A stretch of DNA of 23,635 bases. Origin: Bog-473 sp035551835. GTDB lineage: Bacteria; Actinomycetota; Acidimicrobiia; Acidimicrobiales; RAAP-2. Location of the stretch: NCBI GenBank assembly GCA_035551835.1, contig DASZMN010000083.1:1-23635 (forward strand). The letters are read 5' to 3'. Positions 10,532 through 19,444 of the stretch are shown here, piece by piece. The position numbers and the translations under genes were made by a program. Each line of letters opens with the position of its first letter. Position 1 is the first letter of the stretch. The notes under the pieces are model-generated. The model saw only the letters and a program-made list of their open reading frames with translations. It had not been told where the DNA came from and made no database searches.

Positions 10532-12397
10532 ATGCAGTACAGGCCGCCGACCGGCTCGATCCCCGACGCCCCCGGCGTCTACCAATTCCAAGACGCCGAA
10601 GGCCGGGTCCTCTACGTCGGCAAGGCCAAGTCCCTGCGCCACCGCCTGCCCAACTACTGGCAGGACTCGGCCAAGCTCATGCCCCGCACGGCCCAGATGG
10701 TGGCCCAGGCCGACCACGTCGAGTGGGTGGTGGTGGACACCGAGGTCGACGCGCTGATCCTCGAGCACTCGCTCATCCAGTCGCACCTGCCCCGCTACAA
10801 CGTCCGCCTCAAGGACGACAAGAGCTACCCGTGGCTGGCCATCACGCTGAACGAGGAATGGCCGCGGCCCGCCGTGGTGCGGGGGCGCAAGCGCAAGGGC
10901 GTCCGCTACTTCGGCCCGTACGGGCACGCGTACGCCATCCGCCAGACGCTCGACCTCCTGATCCGGAGCTTCCCCGTGCGCACGTGCTCGGACACCAAGT
11001 TCACCCGGCACAAGCGGCTGGGCCGGCCGTGCCTGCTCTACGACATCGAGCGCTGCTCGGGCCCGTGCGTGGGCGCCGTCGACCACGAGGCCTACGACGG
11101 GTACGTCAACGACCTCATGCGCTTCCTCTCGGGGGACACCGAGCCGATCCTGGTCAGCCTCGAGGCCGAGATGCTGGCGGCCTCCGACGGGCTGCAATTC
11201 GAGAGGGCGGCGCGCCTGCGCGACCGCATCACGGCGGTGCACAAGGCGGCGGACACCCAACAGATGGTCTCGGACCGCTCCGAGGACTTCGACGTGGTGG
11301 GCATGGCGGAGGACCCGCTCGAGGCATCCATACAGATCTTCCGCGTCCGGCGGGGCCGGGTGGTCGGCCACCGTGGCTTCGTGGCCGAGAAGGTCGAGGA
11401 CCTGTCGGCCTCCGACTTCATGTCCACCGTCGTCGGCCAGGTCTACGGCGCGGACGGGGCCGAGGTGCCGCGGCGGGTGCTCGTGCCCGAGGAGCCGAGC
11501 GACCGCGAGCTCCTCGAGAGCTGGCTGCGTGACGTGCGGGGCGGTCCGGTCGACATCGCGGTCCCGCGGCGCGGGGCCAAGCGCGCGCTCCAGGACACGG
11601 TGACCCGGTCGGCCAGCGAGGACCTGGCCCGGCACCGGCTCCGGCGGGCGTCCGATCACAACGCGCGGTCCAAGGCGCTGACCGAGCTGCAGGGCGCGCT
11701 GTCGTTGCGCGAGGCGCCGCTGCGGATCGAGTGCTACGACATGAGCCACCTGCAGGGCACCGACTACGTGGGCTCCATGGTCGTGCTCGAGGACGGCCTG
11801 GCCAAGCGGTCGGACTACCGGCGCTTCAAGGTCAAGACGGTGGGCGGCAACGACGACTACGCGGCGATGGAGGAGGTGCTCACGCGCCGGCTCACCGCGC
11901 TCAAGGTGGCGGAGAAGACGCCGACGGGGGAGCGGCCGAAACGCTTCGCCTACCGGCCGAACCTCATATTGGTCGACGGCGGCAAGGGTCAGCTCGGGGT
12001 GGCCGAGCGCGTGGTGCGCGAGCTCGGGCTCGCGGACGAGATCGAGCTGGCGGCGCTGGCCAAGCAGTTCGAGGAGGTCTACCGGCCGGGCTCGCCGGAC
12101 CCGGTGCGGCTGCGCCGGGGGTCCGACGCCCTCTACCTCCTGCAGCGGGTGCGCGACGAGGCCCACCGCTTCGCGATCACGTTCCACCGCGAGCGCCGGG
12201 GCAAGCGGATGACCAAGAGCATCCTCGACGACATCCCCGGCCTGGGGCCGGCGCGCAAGGCCCGCCTGATCAAGGAGTTCGGCGGGGTCAACGCGGTGCG
12301 CGGGGCCACGATCGAGGAGCTCCTGTCCCGCTCGTGGCTGCCCGACGAGGTCGGTCTCGCGGTGTACGAGGGCGTGCGCAAGGCTGGGGCCCGGTGA
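10532..12397 (+). CDS. uvrC: Excinuclease ABC subunit C (UvrC)
   Basis: UvrC makes both incisions around a lesion held by UvrB. The 621-residue protein has an N-terminal GIY-YIG nuclease domain (GVY at 15-17, YVGKAKSLRHRL from 28), a small Cys-rich region (RPCLLYDIERCSGPC), and a UVR motif (LEAEMLAASDGLQFERAARLRDRI) that pairs with the UvrB C-terminus. The RNase-H-like endonuclease region follows (IECYDMSHLQGTDYVGSMVVLEDG, LILVDGGKGQL), with helix-hairpin-helix DNA-binding motifs at the end (LDDIPGLGPARKARLIKEFGG). The ATG at 10532 lies 3 nt after GAGTGGGA, and a GTG three codons upstream is an alternative. It heads the regulatory/glycolytic run, with rapZ 10 nt downstream. Confidence 0.97.
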   Translation: MQYRPPTGSIPDAPGVYQFQDAEGRVLYVGKAKSLRHRLPNYWQDSAKLMPRTAQMVAQADHVEWVVVDTEVDALILEHSLIQSHLPRYNVRLKDDKSYPWLAITLNEEWPRPAVVRGRKRKGVRYFGPYGHAYAIRQTLDLLIRSFPVRTCSDTKFTRHKRLGRPCLLYDIERCSGPCVGAVDHEAYDGYVNDLMRFLSGDTEPILVSLEAEMLAASDGLQFERAARLRDRITAVHKAADTQQMVSDRSEDFDVVGMAEDPLEASIQIFRVRRGRVVGHRGFVAEKVEDLSASDFMSTVVGQVYGADGAEVPRRVLVPEEPSDRELLESWLRDVRGGPVDIAVPRRGAKRALQDTVTRSASEDLARHRLRRASDHNARSKALTELQGALSLREAPLRIECYDMSHLQGTDYVGSMVVLEDGLAKRSDYRRFKVKTVGGNDDYAAMEEVLTRRLTALKVAEKTPTGERPKRFAYRPNLILVDGGKGQLGVAERVVRELGLADEIELAALAKQFEEVYRPGSPDPVRLRRGSDALYLLQRVRDEAHRFAITFHRERRGKRMTKSILDDIPGLGPARKARLIKEFGGVNAVRGATIEELLSRSWLPDEVGLAVYEGVRKAGAR

Positions 12398-12407
12398 GAG
12401 GGAACAG

Positions 12408-13274
12408 ATGAGCGAGTTCGCGGTGGTGACGGGGATGTCCGGTGCCGGGCGGTCGACCGCCGCGGCCGCGCTCGAGGACGTGGGCTGGTTCGTCATCGAC
12501 AACCTGCCCGCCGGGTTGATCATGAAGATGGTCGAGATGGTCGATCGGCCGGGCTCGGGGATCGAGCGGGTGGCCCTGGTCATCGGGCGGGGCGGGAGCG
12601 ACACCGGCCCCGAGTACTTCGACGACCTGTCCGACGTGCTCGACGACCTGCGTGGCATGCGCAAGCGGGTGCGGATCGTCTTCCTCGACGCCCCCGACGA
12701 CGTGCTGGTGCGGCGCTACGAGGGCACCCGGCGGCGCCACCCGCTGCCGGCGCGCGGGGTGGAGGCGTCGATCTCGCGCGAGCGTGAGCTCCTCGAGCCG
12801 GTGCGGGCGCGGGCCGACCTGCTCCTCGACACGGCCGAGCTCAACTCCAACCAGCTGCGCGCCCGCATCCTCGAGGCGTTCGGCTCCGAGGACGTGCCCC
12901 GCATGCAGACCTCGGTCGTCTCCTTCGGCTACAAGCACGGCATCCCGCTCGACGTCGACATCGTTTTCGACTGCCGCTTCCTGCCCAACCCGTTCTGGAT
13001 AGAGGAGCTCCGGCCCTACAGCGGGCTGGACGAACCGGTGCGGTCCTGGGTGCTCGGGCAGCCCGAGTCGGCGGCCTTCCTGGAGAAGGTCGACGACCTC
13101 CTCACGAGCATCCTGCCGGCCTTCGTGCGCGAGGGGAAGTCGTACCTGACGATCGCGATGGGGTGCACGGGCGGCCGCCACCGCTCGGTCGCGCTCGCCG
13201 AGGCGTTGGCGACCCGCCTCGGCGGGCAAGGACAGGGCGTGTCCGTCTTCCACCGGGACATCGAGCGTGACTGA
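12408..13274 (+). CDS. rapZ: RapZ/YvcJ-family nucleotide-binding protein
   Basis: The 288-residue protein has an N-terminal P-loop kinase-like domain (GMSGAGRS at 9-16, with Arg in the place of the usual Lys) followed by DVGWFVIDNLP, and the conserved C-terminal domain (SFGYKHGIPLDVDIVFDCRFLPNPFW, then GCTGGRHRSVALAE). In E. coli RapZ controls glucosamine-6-phosphate synthase through small RNAs; in Gram-positives YvcJ is linked to competence and cell-wall metabolism. The actinobacterial role is less clear, so only the family is assigned. GAGAGGGAA precedes the ATG. The gene overlaps yvcK by 8 nt, which implies translational coupling. Confidence 0.95.
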   Translation: MSEFAVVTGMSGAGRSTAAAALEDVGWFVIDNLPAGLIMKMVEMVDRPGSGIERVALVIGRGGSDTGPEYFDDLSDVLDDLRGMRKRVRIVFLDAPDDVLVRRYEGTRRRHPLPARGVEASISRERELLEPVRARADLLLDTAELNSNQLRARILEAFGSEDVPRMQTSVVSFGYKHGIPLDVDIVFDCRFLPNPFWIEELRPYSGLDEPVRSWVLGQPESAAFLEKVDDLLTSILPAFVREGKSYLTIAMGCTGGRHRSVALAEALATRLGGQGQGVSVFHRDIERD

Positions 13275-14139
13275 GGCGCGCCCGGCGGTCGTGGCCATCG
13301 GCGGGGGGCACGGCACGGCCGTGACGCTGAAGGCGGCGCGCCGCTACGCCGGGCAGCTGACCGGCGTGGTGTCGGTGGCCGACGACGGGGGGAGCAGCGG
13401 CCGCCTGCGCGAGCTGCTCAACGTGGTCGCGCTGGGCGACATCCGCAAGTGCCTCATCGCCCTGGCCGAGGAGGACTCGGCGCTGGCCGCGGCGTTCGAG
13501 CGGCGCTACGACGAGGGCGAGCTGGCCGGGCACGCGCTGGGCAACCTCATCCTCCTCGGGCTGATCGACGCCACCGGCGACCTGGTGCAGGGCGTGCGGG
13601 AGGCGGCGTCGTTATTGGGGGCGCAGGGCGACGTCCTGCCGGCGACCACCGAGCCGGTGGTGCTCAAGGCGGAGTCGGCCCAGGGCACCGTGGCCGGCCA
13701 GGTGGCCGTCATGGGGACCGTGGGCCTGTGGGGGGTCTCGCTGGTGCCCGACGACGCCCAGCCACCGCCGTTGGCGGTCGGGCGGATCCTCGAGGCCGAC
13801 CAGGTCGTGATCGGGCCCGGGTCCTTGTACACCAGTGTGTTGGCCGCCGTGTCGGTGCACGGCATCGCCGAGGCGGTGGCCTCGTCGAAGGCGCAGGTCG
13901 TGTACGTCTGCAACCTGCGTCCGCAGGTCCCCGAGACCGAGGGCTACGACGTCGCCGCACACGTTGCCGCCCTGGCCAGGCACAATGTCACTGTGGACGT
14001 CGTGGTCTGTGACAGCATCCAAGGTATGGCGATCGGTCCGACGGATGTGCCGGTGCGCGACGTTCCCCTTACGAGCGAGAACCGGCTCGTTCACAGCCCC
14101 GCCAAACTGGCGCAGGCGCTGGCGGGTCTGCTGGCATAG
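13267..14139 (+). CDS. yvcK: YvcK/CuvA-type gluconeogenesis and cell-envelope factor (CofD-like fold)
   Basis: A 290-residue protein of the YvcK/CofD superfamily. It starts with a Rossmann-like nucleotide-binding segment AIGGGHGTAVTLKAAR (about 10-25), then VSVADDGGSSGRLR and GDIRKCLIAL, with VIGPGSLYTSVLA and CNLRPQVPETEGY further on. In Bacillus and mycobacteria members are needed for growth on non-glycolytic carbon sources and normal cell shape, and they bind UDP-sugars. It starts at GTG 13267 inside the end of rapZ. Directly ahead lies gap, only 29 nt away, with no whiA between them. Confidence 0.94.
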   Translation: MTEARPAVVAIGGGHGTAVTLKAARRYAGQLTGVVSVADDGGSSGRLRELLNVVALGDIRKCLIALAEEDSALAAAFERRYDEGELAGHALGNLILLGLIDATGDLVQGVREAASLLGAQGDVLPATTEPVVLKAESAQGTVAGQVAVMGTVGLWGVSLVPDDAQPPPLAVGRILEADQVVIGPGSLYTSVLAAVSVHGIAEAVASSKAQVVYVCNLRPQVPETEGYDVAAHVAALARHNVTVDVVVCDSIQGMAIGPTDVPVRDVPLTSENRLVHSPAKLAQALAGLLA

Positions 14140-14168
14140 GCGCCGGCGGATCGAGAGAGAGGAACGAC

Positions 14169-15185
14169 ATGACCGTGCGGGTCGGGATCAACGGCTTCGG
14201 GCGCATCGGGCGCAACTTCCTGCGCGCCGTGCTGGACACCGGGGCCGACGTCGACGTGGTCGGCGTCAACGACCTGACCTCGCCCGAGACGCTGGCGCAC
14301 CTGCTGCGTTACGACTCCACCCAGGGCCGCCTGCCCGTGCCGGTGGACGTGGAGGGCAGCGACCTCCTCGTCGGCGACCGCCACATCCGGGTCATGGCCG
14401 AGCGCGAGCCCGAGCAGCTGCCCTGGGCCCAGCTGGGGGCCGACGTCGTGATCGAGTCGACCGGGCGCTTCACGAGCCGGGCCGACGCGGCGGGGCACCT
14501 CGGCGAAACGGTCAAGCGGGTGATCATCTCGGCGGCGTCGGGCGACGCCGACGCCACGTTCGTGATCGGCGTCAACGACGAGGACTTCGACCCCGAGAAG
14601 GACATCGTCGTCTCGAACGCGTCCTGCACGACGAACTGCTTCGTGCCCATGGTGAAGGTCATCGACGACTCCTTCGAGATCGTGAGCGGGCTCATGACCA
14701 CGGTGCACGCCTACACGAACGACCAGAACCTGTTGGACCTGACGCACACGGACCTGCGACGGGCGCGGGCCGGGGCGGCCAACATCGTGCCCAGCTCGAC
14801 GGGCGCCGCCAAGGCGACCGGGCTGGTCCTCGCGGCCATGAAGGGCCGCCTGAACGGGACGTCGCTGCGGGTGCCGCTGCCGGTGGGCTCCATCACCGAC
14901 TTCACCGCCGTGGTCAACGGCAACCCGTCGGTGGCCGAGGTCAACGGCGCCTTCGCCGAGGCCGCCGCCAAGCCGCCGCTGGAGCGGGTCTTGGACTACA
15001 CCGACGAGCCGATCGTCTCGAGCGACATCGTGGGCTCGCCGGCCTCGTGCACCTTCGACGCCGGGCTGACCATGGTCATGCCGATCAGCGACGAGCTCTC
15101 GCTGGTGAAGACGTTCGGCTGGTACGACAACGAGTGGGGGTACTCGAACCGCCTGGTCGACCTGGCCGTCCTGGTCGGCGGCTGA
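14169..15185 (+). CDS. gap: Glyceraldehyde-3-phosphate dehydrogenase, type I
   Basis: Catalyses NAD-dependent oxidation and phosphorylation of glyceraldehyde 3-phosphate in glycolysis. The 338 residues include the NAD-binding start NGFGRIGRNFLRA, the VGVNDL segment (Asp after Asn suggests NAD preference), the catalytic SNASCTTNC with Cys153, TVHAYTNDQNLLD, and the end WYDNEWGYSNRLVDL. Length is normal. The start is ATG 14169 with GAGAGAGGAA upstream. The neighbours yvcK (29 nt) and pgk (about 30 nt) place it in the glycolytic operon. Confidence 0.98.
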   Translation: MTVRVGINGFGRIGRNFLRAVLDTGADVDVVGVNDLTSPETLAHLLRYDSTQGRLPVPVDVEGSDLLVGDRHIRVMAEREPEQLPWAQLGADVVIESTGRFTSRADAAGHLGETVKRVIISAASGDADATFVIGVNDEDFDPEKDIVVSNASCTTNCFVPMVKVIDDSFEIVSGLMTTVHAYTNDQNLLDLTHTDLRRARAGAANIVPSSTGAAKATGLVLAAMKGRLNGTSLRVPLPVGSITDFTAVVNGNPSVAEVNGAFAEAAAKPPLERVLDYTDEPIVSSDIVGSPASCTFDAGLTMVMPISDELSLVKTFGWYDNEWGYSNRLVDLAVLVGG

Positions 15186-15214
15186 CCGGTTGGGGCTGCG
15201 TGGCTGAACCGGAG

Positions 15215-16396
15215 ATGACGCCCGACCCGTTGCGCGGCCTGCCGCTCCTGGGCGACCTGCCGCCCCTGGAGGGCAAGCGGGTCCTCGTGCGGGTCGACTT
15301 CAACGTCCCGCTGCACATCGGCGTGCGCGGCCGGGCCACGGTGGCCGACGACTTCCGTATCGCGGCCGCGCTGCCGACCCTGCGCCGGCTGCTCGACGAG
15401 GGCGCGGCGGTGACCGCGGCGTCGCACCTCGGGCGGCCCTCGGGCGCGCCGGACCCGCGCTGGATGATGGACCCGGTGCGCGAGCGGCTCGAGGCGCTGG
15501 GCCCGGGCGTGACGCTGACCGAGAACCTGCGCTTCGACCCGGGCGAGAAGGGGAACGACCCGGCCTTCGTGCAGCGGCTGATCGAGGGGTACGACGCCTA
15601 CGTGGACGAGGCCTTCGGCGCGGCACACCGGCGCCACGCCTCCATCGTGGGGCCGCCGCAGTTCTTGCCGAGCGCGGCCGGGCTGCGCTTCGCGCGCGAG
15701 GTCGAGGTGCTGGGCGGCCTGCTGAGCGCGCCCGTCCGGCCCTTCGTGGCGGTCGTCGGGGGGGCCAAGGTGGCCGACAAGCTCGAGGTCCTCAAGGTGC
15801 TCGCCACGAAGGTCGACACGCTCATCGTCGGCGGCGGTATGGCCTTCACCTTCATGGCGGCGCGCGGCCAGCGCGTGGGCAACTCGTTGCTCGACGAGGC
15901 CCACCTGGACGACTGTCGGGCCCTGCTGGCGTCGGGCGTGCGCATCCTGCTGCCGACCGACACCCGGGCGCTCGAGCCGGGCGCGTCGTTCGGGCCACCG
16001 TCGGGGGGCGTGGGGCCGCGGGGGAGCTCCAAGGTGATTGAGGGTGACCTGCCCGACGGCTGGACCGGCCTCGACATCGGGCCCGACTCCGCCGCCGCGT
16101 TCGCCTCGGCGGTCGCCGACGCCGGCACGGTGCTGTGGAACGGGCCGCTCGGTGCCTTCGAGGACCCGCGCTTCTCGCGCGGCACCAAGGTGGTGGCGCA
16201 GGCGGTGGCCGAGTCGCCGGGCTTCTCGGTGGTCGGCGGCGGCGACAGCGCCAGCGCGCTGGAGGAGCTCGGGCTCTCGGGCCGGGTGGGCTACCTGTCG
16301 ACCGGTGGCGGCGCCTCGCTGTGCTTCATCGAGTCGGGGGGACACCTGCCCGGCATCGACGCGCTGCGCCACGCCCCCAACGCGCCGAAGGAGTGA
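15215..16396 (+). CDS. pgk: Phosphoglycerate kinase
   Basis: Transfers phosphate from 1,3-bisphosphoglycerate to ADP. Seen are LVRVDFNVPL (24-33), SHLGRPSG (70-77), ENLRFDPGEKGNDPAF, YVDEAFGAAHRRHASIVGPP, VGGAKVADKLEVL, IVGGGMAFTF, DIGPDSAAAFA, WNGPLGAFE and the ATP-binding GGGDSASALEELGL. The 393-residue form starts at ATG 15215. A GTG at 15200 is an in-frame alternative, and neither has a good ribosome-binding site. The segment between the HLGRPSG region and ENLRF is about 20 residues shorter than in most bacterial enzymes, lacking the usual stretch that ends in GDVLLLEN. The gene end overlaps the tpiA start by 4 nt. Confidence 0.96.
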   Translation: MTPDPLRGLPLLGDLPPLEGKRVLVRVDFNVPLHIGVRGRATVADDFRIAAALPTLRRLLDEGAAVTAASHLGRPSGAPDPRWMMDPVRERLEALGPGVTLTENLRFDPGEKGNDPAFVQRLIEGYDAYVDEAFGAAHRRHASIVGPPQFLPSAAGLRFAREVEVLGGLLSAPVRPFVAVVGGAKVADKLEVLKVLATKVDTLIVGGGMAFTFMAARGQRVGNSLLDEAHLDDCRALLASGVRILLPTDTRALEPGASFGPPSGGVGPRGSSKVIEGDLPDGWTGLDIGPDSAAAFASAVADAGTVLWNGPLGAFEDPRFSRGTKVVAQAVAESPGFSVVGGGDSASALEELGLSGRVGYLSTGGGASLCFIESGGHLPGIDALRHAPNAPKE

Positions 16397-17181
16397 CGGC
16401 CCGGCGCCCGCTCGTCAGCGGGAACTGGAAGATGCACCACGACCACATCGAGGCGCTGCACACCGTGCGCGACCTCGGACTGCGGTTGAAGCCCGAGGAC
16501 GTCGCCCGGTTGGACGTCTCGGTCCACCCGCCGTTCACGGATCTGCGCACCGTGCAGACGCTGGTGGAGAAGGAGCATCTCCCGATCGCCCTCGGTGCCC
16601 AGCACTGCGCCCCCGAGGACGCCGGCGCGTACACGGGTGAGGTCAGCCCGCGCTTCTTGGCCCGGCTGGGGACGACCTACGTCATCGTCGGGCACTCGGA
16701 GCGGCGCACGCTCTTCGGCATGGACGACGCGACCGTCGCCGCCACGCTGCGGGCGGTGCTGCGCCACGAGATGACACCGATCGTTTGCGTCGGGGAGTCC
16801 GAGGAGCAACGTGCGGCCGGCCGCACCGAGGGCGTGCTGGAGGAACAGGTGCTGGCCGCGCTCGGCGGGCTGGCGCCCGAGGTGCTGGCCGGGCTGGTCC
16901 TGGCCTACGAGCCGGTCTGGGCCATCGGGACGGGCAAGGCCGCCACGACGATCGACGCCGAGGACGCCTGCGTGTTCATCCGGTCCCTGGTCGCGAAGGT
17001 GGGCGGCGACGAGGCGGCGGCAGGCGTGCGGATCCAGTACGGCGGGTCCGTGAACGGCGAGAACGCGGCCGACCTGATGGCCGAACCGGATGTGGACGGC
17101 CTGCTGGTGGGGGGCGCCAGCCTCGAGGCGGCGAAGTTCACTGACGTCATCCGGGCCAGCGCGGCCTGCTACCGTTCGTAG
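16393..17181 (+). CDS. tpiA: Triosephosphate isomerase
   Basis: Interconverts dihydroxyacetone phosphate and glyceraldehyde 3-phosphate. The 262-residue TIM barrel shows GNWKM with Asn11/Lys13, GHSERR with catalytic His101, YEPVWAIGTG with catalytic Glu173, and the phosphate-binding QYGGSVNGENA and GLLVGGASL loops. The start is GTG 16393 in a GTGA overlap with the pgk stop; GAAGGAG lies immediately before it, so translation is probably coupled to pgk. Length is normal. Confidence 0.98.
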   Translation: MTARRPLVSGNWKMHHDHIEALHTVRDLGLRLKPEDVARLDVSVHPPFTDLRTVQTLVEKEHLPIALGAQHCAPEDAGAYTGEVSPRFLARLGTTYVIVGHSERRTLFGMDDATVAATLRAVLRHEMTPIVCVGESEEQRAAGRTEGVLEEQVLAALGGLAPEVLAGLVLAYEPVWAIGTGKAATTIDAEDACVFIRSLVAKVGGDEAAAGVRIQYGGSVNGENAADLMAEPDVDGLLVGGASLEAAKFTDVIRASAACYRS

Positions 17182-17229
17182 CTCGAGCAGGCGATCTGCC
17201 GCTCCGGGCTTGAGCTGGAGGATCCTCCG

Positions 17230-17478
17230 TTGTTGGCAACCTTGACGGCCGTCACCTGGGTGTACGTGGTGATCGAGGTGCTCAGCGCGCTCGGCCTGAT
17301 CTTCCTCATCCTGATGCACAGCGGAAAGGGTGGCGGGCTGTCGGACATGTTCGGCGGCAGCGTCGGGGCTGCCGCGCAGGGCTCGACGGTGGTGGAACGG
17401 AACCTCGACCGCATCACGGTCACGGTCGCCATCATCTTTGCGTTCGCGACGGTGACCCTGGATCTCCGGCTGCAGTGA
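17230..17478 (+). CDS. secG: Preprotein translocase subunit SecG
   Basis: SecG is the small non-essential membrane subunit of the SecYEG channel. The 82 residues form two transmembrane helices (about 8-30 and 58-78) separated by the conserved cytoplasmic loop LMHSGKGGGLSDMFGG. The start is TTG 17230, supported by GGAGGA 7 nt upstream; no ATG is available. It sits behind tpiA as in many actinobacteria and overlaps the next start by 4 nt. Confidence 0.94.
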   Translation: MLATLTAVTWVYVVIEVLSALGLIFLILMHSGKGGGLSDMFGGSVGAAAQGSTVVERNLDRITVTVAIIFAFATVTLDLRLQ

Positions 17479-19307
17479 CGGGCCGGGGCCGACGCCCCCG
17501 GCGTTGGCGCTGGCGCTGGCGCGAGCTGGTCGGGCTGGGCGCGGCCCTGGGCGCGGTGGCGATGGTGGCGACGGCCTGTGGCGGGCCCAGCGGGGGCAGC
17601 ACGACGGTGACCTATGTCGCGGTGACCGGCGGCGCCGTCTCGTTCGGCATGACCGGGAGCCCGACGGGCTGCAACCCGAACACGCCGGCCGGCGACACGC
17701 AGGCGACGCTGACGTTGCTGGGCGGGGTGCTCCCGAGCCCGTACGTGATCAAGGCCAACGGGACGCCCGACCCCAACTCGGAGCTGATCGAGTCCGCCGA
17801 ACCGCTCAGCATCAGCCCCCAGACGATCGTCTACACCCTGAACCCCAAGGCGGTGTGGTCCGACGGGGTGCCGATCACCGCGGACGACTTCAAGTACGCC
17901 TGGGAGCAGCAACGCGGGAACCCGGACGGGACCTCGACCGACGTCACGAGCATCGCCGGCTACCGCGACATCGCGTCCGTGACCGGCTCCAACGGCGGCC
18001 ACACCGTCACCGTGAAGTTCAAGAACACGTTCGCCGACTGGCAGATGCTCTTCTCCAACCTGCTGCCGGCACACGTCATGGAGAAGGTGGGCTGGAACCC
18101 GAGCTGCTCGACGGTCAATCCGAGCATCGACCTGTCGGGCGGGCCGTTCGAGATCGGGTCGGTGTCGGGCTCGACGATCAAGCTGGTGCAGAACCCGAAG
18201 TGGTGGGGCACGCCGGCCAACGCCCGCTCGATCACCGTCCACATTGCGTCCTCGACCGCGCAGCTGGCCTCGTGGATGAGCAGCGGGTTCGTGCAGGTGG
18301 CCGAGCCCGCGACGGTGACGCCGTCCTTCCTGACGGACATGACCGGACTGCCGGGGGTGCAGAGCGACCTCGACACGTCGGCGACGCAGCTGCAGCTCGA
18401 CATGGCGAGCTCCCTGAGCTCGCGGCTGTCGCCGGACCTTCGCTACGCGATCGCGCTGTCGATCAACCGCCAGGACCTGCTCAACCAGGACGTCAGCTGG
18501 GCGTTGCCGGGGATCATGGTGGGCGACAGCCACATCTACGTGCAGGGGCAGCAGGGGTACAAGCCGGCCCCGCCCTCGGGCGTGCCGACCACGACGATCC
18601 CGGTGCCGACGTCGTCGACCTCGACCACGGCGATCGCGGCCACCGGCACGGTCAACTTCCCGGTCACGCCGGTGCCCGACCAGGCGGCGGCGTTCGTCGC
18701 GGCGTCGGGGTTGGTGCGCACGCCGGACTCGCCGTACTACCACTCGGCCTTCGGGGTGCCGTTCACGCTGCATCTGGCGGTCGACGAGAGTGACCCCTGG
18801 GCGGCCGCAGCCGCGCCGAAGATCCGCGACGACCTGGTCGCAGCCGGCTTGGACACCCAGATCGAGACGCTGGACTCGGCGACGACGGCGGGGGAGGCCC
18901 TGGCCGGCGGGTTCGCCGACATGGCGCTGCTCCCGGTGGCGTTCACGCCGTACCTGAGCCAGACGCTGGCCTGGTACACCATGCTGCTCGGCCCGGCGGG
19001 CAAGAACGGCTCGCAGGACTGGACGGGCTACGACAACACGCAGTTCGAGCAGCTGGTGAAGATGGCATCCCAGCAGCTGAACCCGCTCACGGCGGCGGGC
19101 ATCTACGCGCAGGCGGACACCCAGCTGTGGGACCAGATGGTGTCGCTGCCCCTTTTCGCCGAGCCGGCGGCGCTGGCATGGAGCCGGTCGCTCGGCGGGG
19201 TGATGCAGGAGCCCCGCAGCACGAGCCTGCTCTGGTACGCGCAGTACTGGGCGGTGCGCCAACCCGAATCGACGAGCAACACGACACCCTCGCTGCCCGG
19301 GCAGTAA
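17475..19307 (+). CDS. ABC transporter solute-binding lipoprotein, family 5 (peptide/nickel type)
   Basis: A 610-residue extracellular solute-binding protein. It begins with a very Arg/Trp-rich n-region (residues 3-16), a hydrophobic segment (18-33) and a lipobox-like ATAC with Cys35, so it is probably a lipid-anchored exported protein. The mature part shows family-5 features: LTLLGGVLPSPYVIKANGTPDPNSELIES, VYTLNPKAVWSDGVPITADDFKYAWEQQ, a ligand-cleft middle region, and LAWYTMLLGPAGKNGSQDWTGYDNTQFEQL. A Pro/Thr/Ser-rich loop (about 371-390) interrupts the fold. The GTG start overlaps the secG stop (GTGA). No permease or ATPase is adjacent, so it either uses components encoded elsewhere or has another role. 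The ligand is unknown. Confidence 0.88.
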   Translation: MTGRGRRPRRWRWRWRELVGLGAALGAVAMVATACGGPSGGSTTVTYVAVTGGAVSFGMTGSPTGCNPNTPAGDTQATLTLLGGVLPSPYVIKANGTPDPNSELIESAEPLSISPQTIVYTLNPKAVWSDGVPITADDFKYAWEQQRGNPDGTSTDVTSIAGYRDIASVTGSNGGHTVTVKFKNTFADWQMLFSNLLPAHVMEKVGWNPSCSTVNPSIDLSGGPFEIGSVSGSTIKLVQNPKWWGTPANARSITVHIASSTAQLASWMSSGFVQVAEPATVTPSFLTDMTGLPGVQSDLDTSATQLQLDMASSLSSRLSPDLRYAIALSINRQDLLNQDVSWALPGIMVGDSHIYVQGQQGYKPAPPSGVPTTTIPVPTSSTSTTAIAATGTVNFPVTPVPDQAAAFVAASGLVRTPDSPYYHSAFGVPFTLHLAVDESDPWAAAAAPKIRDDLVAAGLDTQIETLDSATTAGEALAGGFADMALLPVAFTPYLSQTLAWYTMLLGPAGKNGSQDWTGYDNTQFEQLVKMASQQLNPLTAAGIYAQADTQLWDQMVSLPLFAEPAALAWSRSLGGVMQEPRSTSLLWYAQYWAVRQPESTSNTTPSLPGQ

Positions 19308-19323
19308 CGGGGCGGGGGCGCGC

Positions 19324-19329
19324 TACGCT
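19324..19329 (+). promoter_or_regulatory. Possible -10 (TACGCT) of the tRNA-Leu gene
   Basis: TACGCT (TANNNT) lies 31 nt before the mature tRNA start. The transcribed leader would include the small inverted repeat GCTGAA-T-TTCAGC (19338-19350). No convincing -35 is present. Confidence 0.4.
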
Positions 19330-19360
19330 CTCCGGACGCTGAATTTCAGCCGTTCACCCG

Positions 19361-19444
19361 GTCGGAGTGGCGGAATAGGCAGACGCGCCAGCTTGAGGGG
19401 CTGGTGCCCGCAAGGGCGTGGGGGTTCAAGTCCCCCCTCCGACA
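19361..19444 (+). tRNA. tRNA-Leu (anticodon GAG)
   Basis: A full class II cloverleaf can be drawn by eye. The acceptor GTCGGAG (19361-19367) pairs with CTCCGAC (19437-19443), with discriminator A at 19444. The anticodon stem CCAGC/GCTGG encloses loop TTGAGGG with anticodon GAG. The long variable arm is GCCC-GCAA-GGGC, and the T arm is GGGGG-TTCAAGT-CCCCC. CCA is not encoded. Its 3' end is also the left attachment site of the element that follows. Confidence 0.96.
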
